Positions 36,081 to 49,302 of a stretch of 64,000 nucleotides of DNA are shown piece by piece. A program made the position numbers and the translations under genes. Within the stretch, counting starts at the first letter, position 1. The number at the start of each line of letters is the position of its first letter. The notes below the pieces were generated by a model. It had not been told where the DNA came from, ran no database searches, and saw nothing but the letters and a program-made list of their open reading frames with translations. Source of the stretch: Geodermatophilus bullaregiensis (lineage in GTDB: Bacteria > Actinomycetota > Actinomycetes > Mycobacteriales > Geodermatophilaceae); contig NZ_JAFBCJ010000001.1 of assembly GCF_016907675.1 (NCBI RefSeq), positions 496,001 to 560,000 on the forward strand, in the 5' to 3' direction.

Positions 36081-36344
36081 TCAGTTCTCGCCGGCGGTGT
36101 GGGTGAGCAGGCCCTCGTTGATCTCGCGCAGCGCGATCGAGAGGGGCTTCTCCTGGGGAGCGGTGTCGACCAGCGGGCCGACGTACTCGAGCAGTCCCTC
36201 GGAGAGCTGGCTGTAGTAGGCGTTGATCTGCCGCGCGCGCTTGGCGGCGAAGATCACCAGGCCGTACTTGCTGCTGGTGCGCTCGAGCAGCTCGTCGATC
36301 GGCGGGTTGGTGATGCCCTCGGGGGCGGGTGCGACTCCGGACAC
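36081..36344 (-). CDS. rpoZ: RNA polymerase omega subunit
   Basis: An 87-aa omega subunit, which helps assemble RNA polymerase. [40 protein letters not shown] and [14 protein letters not shown] match actinobacterial RpoZ. The start GTG 36344 is preferred: it gives the usual N-terminus just before APEGI, and GAGGAG lies 11 bases upstream. An alternative GTG 36404 overlaps the gmk stop (GTGA) and would add 20 residues not found in the family. It follows gmk as in many actinobacteria and is followed by repeat copy f. Confidence 0.95.
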   Translation of the reverse strand: MSGVAPAPEGITNPPIDELLERTSSKYGLVIFAAKRARQINAYYSQLSEGLLEYVGPLVDTAPQEKPLSIALREINEGLLTHTAGEN

Positions 36345-36400
36345 GGGCGGGCGTGCTCCTCGTTCGATCGGCGGGAGTGGTGGGGCCTCGGACGGCCCGG

Positions 36401-37006
36401 TCACTCGGAGGCGCCGACCGCTCTACCGGGCGACGGCGCAGTCAGCAAGCCTACCAACTCGTCGGCGGCCCGGGCGACGTCGTCGTTGACGACCACGGCG
36501 TCGAACTCCCCCGCGGCGTCCAGCTCGGCCTGCGCGATGGCCAGCCGGCGCTCCTGCACCGCCGGCGGCTCGGAGCCGCGGCCGGCCAGCCGGCTCTCCA
36601 GCTCGGCCCACGACGGCGGCGCGAGGAAGACCAGCTGCGCCTCCGGAGCGCGGGCGCGCACCTGGCGGGCGCCCTGCAGCTCGATCTCGAGCAGCGCCAG
36701 CGCCCCGGTGGCGAGTCGCTCGCGCACCGGGGCGGCCGGCGTCCCGTAGCGGTTGCCGGCGTACTCGGCCCACTCCAGCAGGCCGTCCTCGGCGACCAGC
36801 CGGTCGAACTCGGCGTCGGTGAGGAAGGAGTAGTGCACCCCGTCCACCTCACCGGGCCGGCGGGCCCGGGTGGTCACCGACACCGACACCCACACCTCGG
36901 GGTACCGGCGGCGGAGCTCGGCGACGACGGTGCCCTTGCCGACCCCCGAGGGGCCGGAGAGCACCGTCAGGCGCGCCGGGGCGGGGGGCTGGGGGGCACT
37001 GGGCAA
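36401..37006 (-). CDS. gmk: Guanylate kinase
   Basis: A 201-aa P-loop kinase converting GMP to [23 protein letters not shown] holds the Walker A (residues 18-25). [20 protein letters not shown] is the GMP-binding segment, followed by FLLTD-like [10 protein letters not shown] and [12 protein letters not shown]. The start is TTG 37006 with GAGG eight bases upstream; no ATG or GTG fits the family start. It sits 58 bases after mihF and before rpoZ, the conserved actinobacterial order mihF-gmk-rpoZ. Confidence 0.96.
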   Translation of the reverse strand: MPSAPQPPAPARLTVLSGPSGVGKGTVVAELRRRYPEVWVSVSVTTRARRPGEVDGVHYSFLTDAEFDRLVAEDGLLEWAEYAGNRYGTPAAPVRERLATGALALLEIELQGARQVRARAPEAQLVFLAPPSWAELESRLAGRGSEPPAVQERRLAIAQAELDAAGEFDAVVVNDDVARAADELVGLLTAPSPGRAVGASE

Positions 37007-37064
37007 CGCGTCGTCCTCGTCCGTACTGCCGGCGTCGTGGAGCGGGTGTCGGGTGCGCTCCCGG

Positions 37065-37421
37065 TCAGGCGGTCGAGTCGGCGGGCACCTGCTCGGCGAC
37101 CACCTGCTCGCCGCCGAACTCCGACTCGAGCGCCCGGCGCTGGTTGGCGCCCAGGCCGCGCACCCGGCGGGTCGGGGAGATCTCGAGCCGCTCCATGATC
37201 TTCGCAGCCCGTGCCTTGCCGACGCCGGGCAGGCTCTCCAGGACCGCGGAGACCCGCATCTTGCCGATCACCTCGTCGGTCTCGCCCTGGCGGAGGACGT
37301 CACCGACCGTGGTGCCCTTGCTCTTGAGCCGCTCGCGGAGCTCGGCGCGCGCCTTGCGGGCGGCAGCGGCCTTCTCCAGCGCGGCGGCGCGCTGTTCCGG
37401 GGACAGGTCAGGGAGGGGCAT
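37065..37421 (-). CDS. mihF: Actinobacterial integration host factor
   Basis: A 118-aa basic DNA-binding protein, MihF/sIHF type, a nucleoid protein unrelated to enterobacterial [23 protein letters not shown] is the conserved N-terminus, followed by a basic helix ([20 protein letters not shown]) and the helix-two-turn-helix ([20 protein letters not shown], then [19 protein letters not shown]). It has about 12 extra residues at the C-terminus. It starts at ATG 37421 with a leader of about 90 bases from the promoter at 37518-37546. It is the first gene of mihF-gmk-rpoZ. Confidence 0.95.
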   Translation of the reverse strand: MPLPDLSPEQRAAALEKAAAARKARAELRERLKSKGTTVGDVLRQGETDEVIGKMRVSAVLESLPGVGKARAAKIMERLEISPTRRVRGLGANQRRALESEFGGEQVVAEQVPADSTA

Positions 37422-37789
37422 GGTGCGTCCGATCGTGTCGTCGCCGGGGACGGCCCCGGCGTCTCTGTGCGCTGTCTCGAGGGGTTGTCGGTGCCCGTGG
37501 TCTCGAGCCCGGCGATCAACCTAGTAACCGGGAATCCGCAGGTCACGCCCACACCGGCGCACGTCTTCGATCTCTCCGCCGACCGCCGATCACGCAGCGT
37601 GCGACCTCGCCGTCACGCTCCGGAATGGCTCCTGTTCAGCAAGTATACGAAACGCATTCGTTCTCCCGGCCGTCCGGGACACGCCAGGACGGCGACACGC
37701 CGGTGTGCCCGTGCGCGGGGGCCCGGAGGGGTGGGTCGGGCCCCCGCGGACCACCGACCGGGTGCTGCGTCCACCTGCGGCAGGGCGCC
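37422..37789 (-). promoter_or_regulatory. mihF promoter region and gap to pyrF
   Basis: 368 bases without a supported gene. On the minus strand GTGACC (37546-37541), a 17-base spacer and TAGGTT (37523-37518) make a good promoter about 90 bases before mihF. Further out, a perfect TATACT (minus strand, near 37641) lies in an AT-richer patch unusual for this genome but has no -35 partner I can see. The rest, next to the pyrF stop, shows no clear terminator. Confidence 0.6.
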
Positions 37790-38668
37790 TCAGGCGGTGA
37801 GCTCCGCCGCCCACCGGGCGGCGGCGGCGCGCAGCGCGGCGGGGTCCGGCCCGGCGGCGAGCACGTCGCGGGAGACGGTGGGGACGACGGCCCGGCCGGT
37901 GCCGAAGAGGCGGCGCAGGTCGGCCGCCGAGCCGCCCTGCGCGCCGAGGCCGGGCGCGAGCACCGGCCCGCCGAGGCCGTCGAGGTCGACGTCGAGGTCG
38001 CGCAGCGTCGCCCCGATGACGACGCCGACGCTGCCGGTCGCGGCGCCCCAGCGGCTGGACAGGTCCTGCACCGCGCCCAGGTCGGGCAGCGGGTCGCCGA
38101 CCACCCAGCCGGGGGTGTTCCAGCCGCGGACGGCGTCGACCACGGCCTGCGCGACGGTCCGCTCCCCCACCAGCGCGTGCTGCAGCGTGCCGGCGTCGGG
38201 GTTGGACGTCCTGGCCAGCACGAAGAGGCCGCCGCCGTGCCGGCGCGCGGTGTCGACGGCCGGCTGCAGCGAGCCGGGGCCGAGGTAGGGGCTGACGGTC
38301 AGCGCGTCGACGGCCAGCGGGTGGCCGGGGCGCAGCACCTCGGCGTAGGCGTCCATCGTCGAGCCGATGTCGCCGCGCTTGGCGTCGAGCAGCACCAGCG
38401 CCCCGGCCGCGCGGGCCCGGGCGACGGCGTCCTCGAGCACCGCCAGGCCGCGCGAGCCGTGCCGCTCGTAGAAGGCGATCTGCGGCTTGAGGACGGCGAC
38501 CTCGCCGGCCAGCGCGTCGACGACGGCGTCGGTGAAGCGGGCCAGCCCCTCCGGGGCGTCGGGCAGGCCCCAGCGCTCCAGGAGCGGCACGTGCGGGTCG
38601 ATGCCGACGCACAGCGGCCCGCGGGCGGCCACCGCGTCGGCGAGCCGCTGCCCGAACGGCGCGCTCAC
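37790..38668 (-). CDS. pyrF: Orotidine 5'-phosphate decarboxylase
   Basis: A 292-aa OMP decarboxylase, the last step of UMP synthesis. LCVGIDPHVPLLERWG, AVLKPQIAFYERHG and VLLDAKRGDIGSTMDAYAEV (catalytic Asp-Lys-Asp set) identify the longer PyrF type found in actinobacteria; APGLGAQGGSAADL is the phosphate loop. The start GTG 38668 overlaps pyrD (GTGA). It is the last gene of the pyr operon. Confidence 0.97.
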   Translation of the reverse strand: MSAPFGQRLADAVAARGPLCVGIDPHVPLLERWGLPDAPEGLARFTDAVVDALAGEVAVLKPQIAFYERHGSRGLAVLEDAVARARAAGALVLLDAKRGDIGSTMDAYAEVLRPGHPLAVDALTVSPYLGPGSLQPAVDTARRHGGGLFVLARTSNPDAGTLQHALVGERTVAQAVVDAVRGWNTPGWVVGDPLPDLGAVQDLSSRWGAATGSVGVVIGATLRDLDVDLDGLGGPVLAPGLGAQGGSAADLRRLFGTGRAVVPTVSRDVLAAGPDPAALRAAAARWAAELTA

Positions 38669-40016
38669 CGGGCCACCGCCCGCGGCAGGGTGTCGCCGAG
38701 CGCGGCGATGCAGTCGCGGGCGAGGAAGGGGTCGGCGAAGGCGCCCGAGGCCGACTGGACGGCGTCCGCGCCCGCCTCGTACAGCGCCGCGAACGAGGCG
38801 ACGTCGGTGACCCCGCCCATCGCCAGCACGGCGAAGGAGTGCCCGCCGGCCTCGCGCAGCGCGACCAGCCGGCGGGTGAGGTCGAGAGCGGGCCCGCGGA
38901 CCGCGGCGCCCGACAACCCCGCCACCGCGCGGCCGGGGAACGTCGGCTCCCCGTCGCTGCGCACCACCCGGCTCGGCACGGTGTTGATGCCCGCCACGCC
39001 GTCGACCAGCGGGCCCAGCCGCGGCACCAGCGCGGCCAGGCGCTGCTCGTCGAGCCAGGAGAGCTTGGCCACCAGGCCGGTGCGGTCGTCCAGCGCCCGA
39101 CGCACGCCCTCGACCACGGCGAGCGTCGCCCCGGCGTCCAGGCACAGCGGCGGCTTCACGCCGTCGGCGGTCGCGGCCAGCGTGTTGGGGCAGGACAGGT
39201 TGAGCTCGACCACGGTCGCGCCGGCCTCCTGCGCCAGCAGCGCCGTCCGCGCGAAGTCGTCGACCAGGGCCGTCCCGTCGCCCTCCCCCATGACGCTGAC
39301 CAGCAGCAGCTGGTCGTCGTCCACGGCGGCCAGCGACCGCTCGAGGTCGGGCCCCCACTCCTCCGGCGCCGGCGAGGGGACGCCGAAGGAGTTGACCGTG
39401 CTGACGCCCGGCGAGCCGGGCTCGACCCAGTCCCACGGGTCGGAGACGACCACGTCGCCCGGCGGCCGGGGCGCGAAGGTCCAGTTCGGCTGCGCGTTGG
39501 GCTCGTGGGCGCGGCTGCGCACCGTCTTGTAGGTGAGCACGCTGAAGCCGTTGCCGGCGTGGAGGCGCACCCACTCCTCGCCGCCGTTCAGCACGCACGC
39601 GGGCACGCCGACCGGGAACCCGACGTCGCGGCCGAGCACCCGCCAGCGGCGGTCGCCCGCGCGCGGCCGCTCGGGCAGCCGCGGCCCGATCGGCGTCCGC
39701 AGGTTGTCGCGGTAGGAGCCCAGCACGTCGTAGGACGGCGTCCGCACCCCGCAGGCGGCCAGCAGCCCACCGTGGCCGGCGGAGAAGAGCACGCGGGTGA
39801 GCAGCGGCAGGTCGTCCTCGCCGGCCTCCCCCGCGGCCAGCCGGGCGGCGAGCCCCTCGGCGGCCGCGGTCAGCCCGTCGAGCTCGGCCTGCGGCGGGCG
39901 GGCGAAGCGGGTGACGCCGGCGAGGAACGCCCGCGGCAGCCCGTCAACCAGCCCGCGGGCGACCAGCTCGCCCCGCACGTCCTCGACCGGGCCGCCGCCC
40001 CCGCGCGAGGGGCTGC

Positions 40017-40020
<4 letters not shown>
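38665..40020 (-). CDS. pyrD: Dihydroorotate dehydrogenase, divergent, class-1-like active site
   Basis: A 451-aa protein in the pyrD slot of the operon. Family features: [14 protein letters not shown] (flavin-contacting Lys), [37 protein letters not shown] and the phosphate-binding [20 protein letters not shown]. The catalytic position in NLSCPN is Cys, as in cytosolic class 1 enzymes, whereas quinone-linked class 2 PyrD of most actinobacteria has Ser there. It is much longer than either class (about 310-350 aa). An N-terminal region of about 130 residues includes [20 protein letters not shown], which I cannot match to the class 2 membrane helix pair. The start GTG 40020 overlaps carB (GTGA). 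The electron acceptor is unknown. Confidence 0.85.
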
Positions 40021-44487
<4,467 letters not shown>

Positions 44488-44491
<4 letters not shown>

Positions 44492-45774
44492 CGCACTGCC
44501 TTCCCGTCTCGCACGGTCGCCGTCCCCCGCAGGAACGTGGCGACCACCCGGCCGGGCAGCTCCCGGCCGGCGTAGGGGCTGTTGCGGCTGCGGCTGGCCA
44601 GCGCGGCCGGGTCGACGACGGCCCGGGCGGCGGGGTCCAGCAGCAGCAGGTTCGCCGGCTCGCCGGGCGCCAGCGGGCGGCCGTGACCGTCGAGGCGGCC
44701 GATGGCCGCGGGGCGCACCGACATCCGGTCGGCGACGCCGGCCCAGTCGAGCAGGCCGGGCTCCACCAGCGTCTCGACGACGACCGAGAGCGCCTGCTCC
44801 AGCCCCAGCATGCCGGGCCGGGCCTGCGCCCACTCGCTCTCCTTGTCCTCCACCGCGTGCGGCGCGTGGTCGGTGGCGACGGCGTCGATCGTGCCGTCGG
44901 CCAGCCCGGCGCGCAGGGCCTGCACGTCCTCGTCGGTGCGCAGCGGCGGGTTGACCTTGAACACCGGGTCGTAGCTCTGCGCGCAGGCCTCGGTGAGCAG
45001 CAGGTGGTGCGGTGTCACCTCGGCGGTCACCTGGACGCCGCGCGACTTCGCCCACCGCAGGATCTCCACCGACCCGGCGGTGGACACGTGGCACACGTGC
45101 AGCCGCGCGCCCACGTGCTCGGCCAGCAGCACGTCGCGGGCGATGACCGCCTCCTCGGCGGCGGCCGGCCAGCCGGTCAGGCCCAGCCGGGCCGACAGGT
45201 CGCCCTCGTTCATCTGCGCGCCGACGGTCAGCCGCGGCTCCTCGGCGTGCTGGGCGACGACGCCGTCGAAGGCCTTGACGTACTCCAGCGCGCGGCGCAT
45301 GAGCGCGGGGTCGGCCACGCAGTGCCCGTCGTCGGAGAACACCCGCACCCGGGCGGCGGAGTCGGCCATCGCGCCGAGCTCGGCCAGCCGCTCGCCGCGC
45401 AGCCCGACGGTGACCGCCCCGACCGGGACGACGTCGACCAGGCCGGCCTCCTGCCCGAGCCGCCACACCTGCTCGACGACGCCGGCGGTGTCGGCGACCG
45501 GGTCGGTGTTGGCCATCGCGTGCACCGCGGTGTAGCCGCCCAGCGCGGCGGCGCGGCTGCCGGTCTCGACGGTCTCGGCGTCCTCGCGGCCGGGCTCGCG
45601 CAGGTGGGTGTGCAGGTCGACCAGGCCCGGGAGCGCGACCAGCCCGCCGGCGTCGACGACGTCGGCCCCGGTAACGCCGAGCCGCTGCCCGACGGCGGCG
45701 ATCCGGCCGTCCTCGAGCAGCAGGTCGGCGGACTGCCCGCCGAGGACGCGCGCCCCCTTGATCAGCGTGGTCAC
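44488..45774 (-). CDS. pyrC: Dihydroorotase
   Basis: A 428-aa amidohydrolase closing carbamoyl aspartate to dihydroorotate. The metal site is visible as [42 protein letters not shown] and [14 protein letters not shown]. This is the class I type typical of Gram-positives. The start GTG 45774 overlaps pyrB (GTGA), and the stop overlaps carA (TTGA). Confidence 0.98.
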
Positions 45775-46691
45775 GAGGATGCGCCTCCGAGCAGCAGGTA
45801 GAGCACGGCCATGCGGACGCTGACGCCGTTGCCGACCTGCTCGACGATCGTCGAGCGGACCGAGTCGGCGACGTCGGCGGCGATCTCCATGCCGCGGTTC
45901 ATCGGGCCGGGGTGCATGACGATCGCGTCGTCGGAGAGCGCGGCCATGCGGTGGGCGTCGAGGCCGTAGCGGCGGCTGTACTCCCGCGCGCTGGGGAAGA
46001 ACGAGGCGTTCATCCGCTCGGCCTGAACCCGCAGCATCATCACCGCGTCGGCCTTGGGCAGGACGGCGTCGAGGTCGTAGGAGACCTCCACCGGCCAGGA
46101 CCCGACGCCCACCGGCAGCAGCGTCGGCGGCGCGACGAGGGTGACCTGCGCGCCGAGTGTGCTCAGCAGCCAGACGTTGGAGCGGGCCACCCGGCTGTGC
46201 AGCACGTCGCCGACGATCACGACCCGGACGCCGTCCAGGCGGCCCAGCCGGTGCCGGATCGTGTAGGCGTCCAGCAGCGCCTGGGTGGGGTGCTCGTGGG
46301 TGCCGTCGCCGGCGTTGACGACGCTGCCGCGGACCCAGTGCGCCAGCCGGTGCGGGGCGCCGGACGCGCCGTGCCGGACGACGATCGCGTCGCTGCCCAT
46401 CGCCTCGAGCGTGAGCGCGGTGTCCTTGAGGCTCTCGCCCTTGGAGACGCTGCTGCCCTTGGCGGAGAAGTTGATGACGTCGGCGGACAGCCGCTTGGCC
46501 GCCAGCTCGAAGGAGATGCGGGTGCGGGTGGAGTCCTCGTAGAAGAGGTTGACCACCGTGCGGCCGCGCAGCGTGGGCAGCTTCTTGACCTCGCGGCCGG
46601 CCAGCGCCTGGTCGATCTGCGCGGCGGTGTCGAGGACGAGCGTCGCGTCGGCCCGGTCGAGGTCCGCGGCGTCCAGCAGGTGCCGCTTCAC
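45771..46691 (-). CDS. pyrB: Aspartate carbamoyltransferase, catalytic chain
   Basis: A 306-aa enzyme joining carbamoyl phosphate and aspartate. [20 protein letters not shown] is the carbamoyl-phosphate site (STRTR), [20 protein letters not shown] follows, and [20 protein letters not shown] and [10 protein letters not shown] are further motifs. There is no pyrI regulatory gene nearby; control is through PyrR. The start GTG 46691 overlaps pyrR (GTGA). Confidence 0.98.
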   Translation of the reverse strand: MKRHLLDAADLDRADATLVLDTAAQIDQALAGREVKKLPTLRGRTVVNLFYEDSTRTRISFELAAKRLSADVINFSAKGSSVSKGESLKDTALTLEAMGSDAIVVRHGASGAPHRLAHWVRGSVVNAGDGTHEHPTQALLDAYTIRHRLGRLDGVRVVIVGDVLHSRVARSNVWLLSTLGAQVTLVAPPTLLPVGVGSWPVEVSYDLDAVLPKADAVMMLRVQAERMNASFFPSAREYSRRYGLDAHRMAALSDDAIVMHPGPMNRGMEIAADVADSVRSTIVEQVGNGVSVRMAVLYLLLGGASS

Positions 46692-47290
46692 GCGGCTCCC
46701 TCCGTGACGAGGACCTCGTCGGTGCCGTCGACCTCGGTCAGGTGGACCCGCACCTGCTGGGTGCGCGCCGTGGGCACGTTCTTGCCCACGTAGTCGGCGC
46801 GGATCGGCAGCTCGCGGTGGCCGCGGTCGACCAGGACGGCGAGCTGCACCGCCCGCGGCCGGCCCAGGTCGCGCAGCGCGTCGAGGGCGGCGCGCACCGA
46901 GCGGCCGGAGAACAGCACGTCGTCGACGAGGACGACCAGCCGGCCGTCGATCCCGGCGGGTGGGAGGACGGTGTCCTCCAGCGCGCGGACACCGCGCAGC
47001 CGCAGGTCGTCGCGGTAGAGCGTGATGTCGACGGTGCCGACGTCGACCGCGGTGCCGCTGAAGGCCTCGACGCGGGCGGCCAGCCGCCGGGCCAGCGGGG
47101 CGCCGCGGGTGGGGATGCCGACCAGGACGAGGTCGGCCAGACCGGCTGCGTCCTCACCCACCCCACCGCCCCCGGCGCACTTCTCGATCAGCTGGTGGGC
47201 CATCCGGTCGACCACGCGGGCGACGTCGGCGGGGGCGAGCAGCACCCCGGGAGCGGACTGGCTCTGGGCAGGCTCGGGCGAGCTGGCCAT
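46688..47290 (-). CDS. pyrR: Bifunctional pyr operon RNA-binding regulator / uracil phosphoribosyltransferase
   Basis: A 200-aa PyrR. It binds pyr mRNA when UMP is high and also has uracil phosphoribosyltransferase activity. [40 protein letters not shown] and [20 protein letters not shown] (PRPP loop) are typical. The start ATG 47290 has AGGAGG four bases upstream, next to a PyrR-binding loop (see 47291-47325). It is the first gene of pyrR-pyrB-pyrC-carA-carB-pyrD-pyrF, divergent from bldD. Confidence 0.97.
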   Translation of the reverse strand: MASSPEPAQSQSAPGVLLAPADVARVVDRMAHQLIEKCAGGGGVGEDAAGLADLVLVGIPTRGAPLARRLAARVEAFSGTAVDVGTVDITLYRDDLRLRGVRALEDTVLPPAGIDGRLVVLVDDVLFSGRSVRAALDALRDLGRPRAVQLAVLVDRGHRELPIRADYVGKNVPTARTQQVRVHLTEVDGTDEVLVTEGAA

Positions 47291-47325
47291 CAGGCCTCCT
47301 TCCCCGCCTCACGGGACGGGTCGTT
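47291..47325 (-). promoter_or_regulatory. PyrR-binding RNA element over the pyrR ribosome-binding site
   Basis: On the minus strand the leader reads ACGACCCGTCCCGTGAGG then CGGGGAAGGAGGCCTG and the ATG. TCCCGTGAGG (47316-47307) matches the PyrR loop consensus UCCNGNGAGG and is flanked by pairing CCCG/CGGG. The stem ends two bases before the AAGGAGG ribosome-binding site. PyrR binding would hide that site, the translational mode reported for mycobacterial pyr operons. No intrinsic terminator follows, arguing against attenuation of the Bacillus type. TTTAAC just upstream (near 47325) is a -10 candidate. Confidence 0.75.
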
Positions 47326-47520
47326 AAAGGAGTGGGTGGACCGCCGCCGACCGTACTGCACCCGATGGTGTGACCGCCGTCGCGCATCGTGGGTGCGCAG
47401 GTGGGGAGGCTGTCCGAGGATGCACGTCCAGGGGACGGGCGCTGTCGCCGTTCCGGATCAGCAAGTACGCTGCGTGACGACTGACGGCCAGACACGACGA
47501 CGGACAGTGAGCGGACACCC

Positions 47521-48060
47521 ATGAGCACCGACTACTCGCGGGCCCTCGGTGCCCGACTTCGCGCGATCCGCAACCAGCAGGGCCTGTCCCTGCAGGGTGT
47601 GGAGGACAAATCCCACGGACGCTGGAAGGCCGTGGTCGTCGGCTCCTACGAGCGTGGCGACCGCGCGGTGACCGTCCAGCGGCTCTCGGAGCTGGCCGTG
47701 TTCTACGGCGTGCCGGTGTCGGAGCTGCTGCCCGACCCCCGGCCGTCGTCCGCGGTCACCTCGACGACGAAGATCGTGCTGAACCTCGAGTCGCTGGGCT
47801 CCCTGCCCGCCGACGAGGCCGGCCCGCTGGCCCGCTACGCCTCGACCATCCAGGCGCAGCGCCACGACTACAACGGCAAGGTGCTCTCCATCCGCGCCGA
47901 GGACCTCAAGTCGCTGGCGATCATCTACGACATGAGCCCCGACGAGCTGACCACCCGGCTCATCGAGTGGGGCGTGCTCAACCCCGGCATGGACAACGGC
48001 GCCGCCGGCCTCGACGACGAGGACGAGAACTGGGGCGACCGCCGCCGCTCCCCCCGCTGA
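47521..48060 (+). CDS. bldD: Developmental regulator BldD
   Basis: A 179-aa XRE-family regulator that represses sporulation genes in Streptomyces when bound to cyclic-di-GMP. The N-terminal helix-turn-helix is LGARLRAIRNQQGLSLQGVE to VVVGSYERGDRAVTVQRLSE. In the C-terminal domain the c-di-GMP signature RXD-X8-RXXD is intact: Arg114-His-Asp116 and Arg125-x-x-Asp128 within QRHDYNGKVLSIRAED, the same residue numbers as in S. coelicolor BldD. The acidic tail (DDEDENWGDRRRSPR) is a normal extension. It starts at ATG 47521; TACGCT near 47466 is a possible -10. Divergent from pyrR, as is common in actinobacteria. Confidence 0.96.
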   Translation: MSTDYSRALGARLRAIRNQQGLSLQGVEDKSHGRWKAVVVGSYERGDRAVTVQRLSELAVFYGVPVSELLPDPRPSSAVTSTTKIVLNLESLGSLPADEAGPLARYASTIQAQRHDYNGKVLSIRAEDLKSLAIIYDMSPDELTTRLIEWGVLNPGMDNGAAGLDDEDENWGDRRRSPR

Positions 48061-48110
48061 GGGAGGGCGGGGTCACGGGGACGGCACCGGGAACTGTCGG
48101 TGGGCGGACC

Positions 48111-48116
48111 TAGCGT
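48111..48116 (+). promoter_or_regulatory. -10 box of the small gene at 48153
   Basis: TAGCGT at 48111-48116 matches the -10 hexamers of priA and rarA exactly. It lies 37 bases before GTG 48153, leaving a short leader with a ribosome-binding site. No -35 element is recognisable. Confidence 0.45.
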
Positions 48117-48152
48117 CGGCGGCGCCGAGAACGCGCAGCCCGAGGAGCAGTC

Positions 48153-48302
48153 GTGAGCACCGTCCCGCCCGTCCCGACGTCCGACCGCGACACCCTGCTG
48201 GCCGCGAACCGCCGGGCGGCGCTGCGCCGCGCACAGCGGCGCGACGCCGGGGCCCGCGCGGTCGCGATGCTGGCCGCCGCCGAGGCCGGCTGCCGCTCCT
48301 GA
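48153..48302 (+). CDS. Small basic hypothetical protein, 49 aa
   Basis: A short gene (GTG 48153 to TGA 48302) between bldD and nusB. The product, STVPPVPTSDRDTLLAANRR and onward through LRRAQRRDAGARAVAMLAAA to AEAGCRS, is an alanine/arginine-rich amphipathic helix with one Cys near the end. Support: a clear ribosome-binding site (CGAGGAG, five to six bases before GTG), a -10 box 37 bases upstream, and use of the whole gap between two genes. The function is unknown. It could be a spurious ORF given the GC content. Confidence 0.5.
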   Translation: MSTVPPVPTSDRDTLLAANRRAALRRAQRRDAGARAVAMLAAAEAGCRS

Positions 48303-48309
48303 GCCGGGC

Positions 48310-48720
48310 TCAGGAGGAGGTGGGCACCTCGGCGTCGAGGATGGCGCCGAGGACGCCGTTGACGTAGGCCGGCGACTCGTCGGTCGACAGCGTCTTGGCC
48401 AGCTCCACGGCCTCGTCGATGACGACGGCGTCGGGCACGTCGTCGGCCCAGAGCAGCTCGAAGACCGCCATCCGCAGGATCGCCCGGTCGACGTCGGGCA
48501 GCCGCTCCAGCGACCAGCCCGAGGCGTGCCGGCCGATCAGCTCGTCGATCCGCCCGGCGTGCGCGGCCACCCCCTCGACCAGCCGGACGGCGTGGTCGGG
48601 CACCGGCGGCGAGGGGTCGGCGACCCGCTCCCGGAGCAGCTCGATCGGGTCGGCACCCCGCAGGTCGGCCTCGTAGAGGACGTCGACGGCGCGCTTGCGC
48701 GCCTTGGTGCGGGCGGCCAT
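48310..48720 (-). CDS. nusB: Transcription antitermination factor NusB
   Basis: A 136-aa all-helical protein that binds boxA RNA with NusE during rRNA transcription. AARTKARKRAVDVLYEADLR is the family N-terminus with the arginine-rich start, and MAVFELLWADDVPDAVVIDE and EAVELAKTLSTDESPAYVNG VLG (split here) are conserved. It starts at ATG 48720, 21 bases after efp. It is the last gene of aroC-aroK-aroB-aroQ-pepQ-efp-nusB. Confidence 0.97.
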   Translation of the reverse strand: MAARTKARKRAVDVLYEADLRGADPIELLRERVADPSPPVPDHAVRLVEGVAAHAGRIDELIGRHASGWSLERLPDVDRAILRMAVFELLWADDVPDAVVIDEAVELAKTLSTDESPAYVNGVLGAILDAEVPTSS

Positions 48721-48741
48721 GTCAGGAGGTCCGGGCGGGCG

Positions 48742-49302
48742 TCAGTTGGCGCGGCCGAGGTACCGGCCGTCGCGGGTGTCGACCTTGAGCCGGTCGCCGG
48801 TGTTGACGAACAGGGGCACCTGGATCTGCGCGCCGGTCTCCAGGGTGGCCGGCTTGGTGCCGCCGGTGGAGCGGTCGCCCTGCAGGCCCGGGTCGGTGTG
48901 CTCGACCACGAGCTCCATGGTCACCGGCAGCTCGACGTAGAGCGGCGTCCCCTCGTGGACGGCGACGACGGCCTCGGTGTTCTCCAGCAGGTAGTCCGCA
49001 CCCGAGCCGACCGTCTCCGCCGCCACCGGGATCTGGTCGAACGTGTCGCCGTCCATGAAGACGAAGTCGGTGCCGTCCTTGTACAGGTAGGTCATGTTCC
49101 GCTTGTCGACCGTGGCGGTCTCGACCTTGGTGCCGGCGTTGAAGGTCTTGTCCACGACCTTGCCCGAGAGCACGTTCTTCAGCGTCGTCCGCACGAACGC
49201 GCCGCCCTTGCCGGGCTTGACGTGCTGGAACTCGGTGACGGCCCACAGCTGGCCGTCGAGGTTGAGGACCATGCCGTTCTTGAGGTCGTTGGTGGTAGCC
49301 AT
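48742..49302 (-). CDS. efp: Elongation factor P
   Basis: A 186-aa EF-P, which relieves ribosome stalling at polyproline. The KOW-like N-terminal domain has the modification loop [13 protein letters not shown], with Lys at the tip position. Two OB domains follow, ending [20 protein letters not shown]. The length is normal. The start ATG 49302 immediately follows the pepQ TAG with no gap. The protein is in demand here, as several products in this window have long proline stretches. Confidence 0.98.
   Translation of the reverse strand: MATTNDLKNGMVLNLDGQLWAVTEFQHVKPGKGGAFVRTTLKNVLSGKVVDKTFNAGTKVETATVDKRNMTYLYKDGTDFVFMDGDTFDQIPVAAETVGSGADYLLENTEAVVAVHEGTPLYVELPVTMELVVEHTDPGLQGDRSTGGTKPATLETGAQIQVPLFVNTGDRLKVDTRDGRYLGRAN

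Noticed and set aside
36345-36404. rpoZ start at GTG 36404 overlapping the gmk stop
   Set aside because: It matches the local GTGA habit, but adds 20 residues absent from omega subunits. GTG 36344 gives the family N-terminus with GAGGAG upstream.
37620-37640. Shared TCAGCAAGTA between the mihF-pyrF gap and the bldD upstream region (about 47458-47467)
   Set aside because: Ten matching bases in two places are not enough, orientation and distance to genes differ, and no third copy was noticed.
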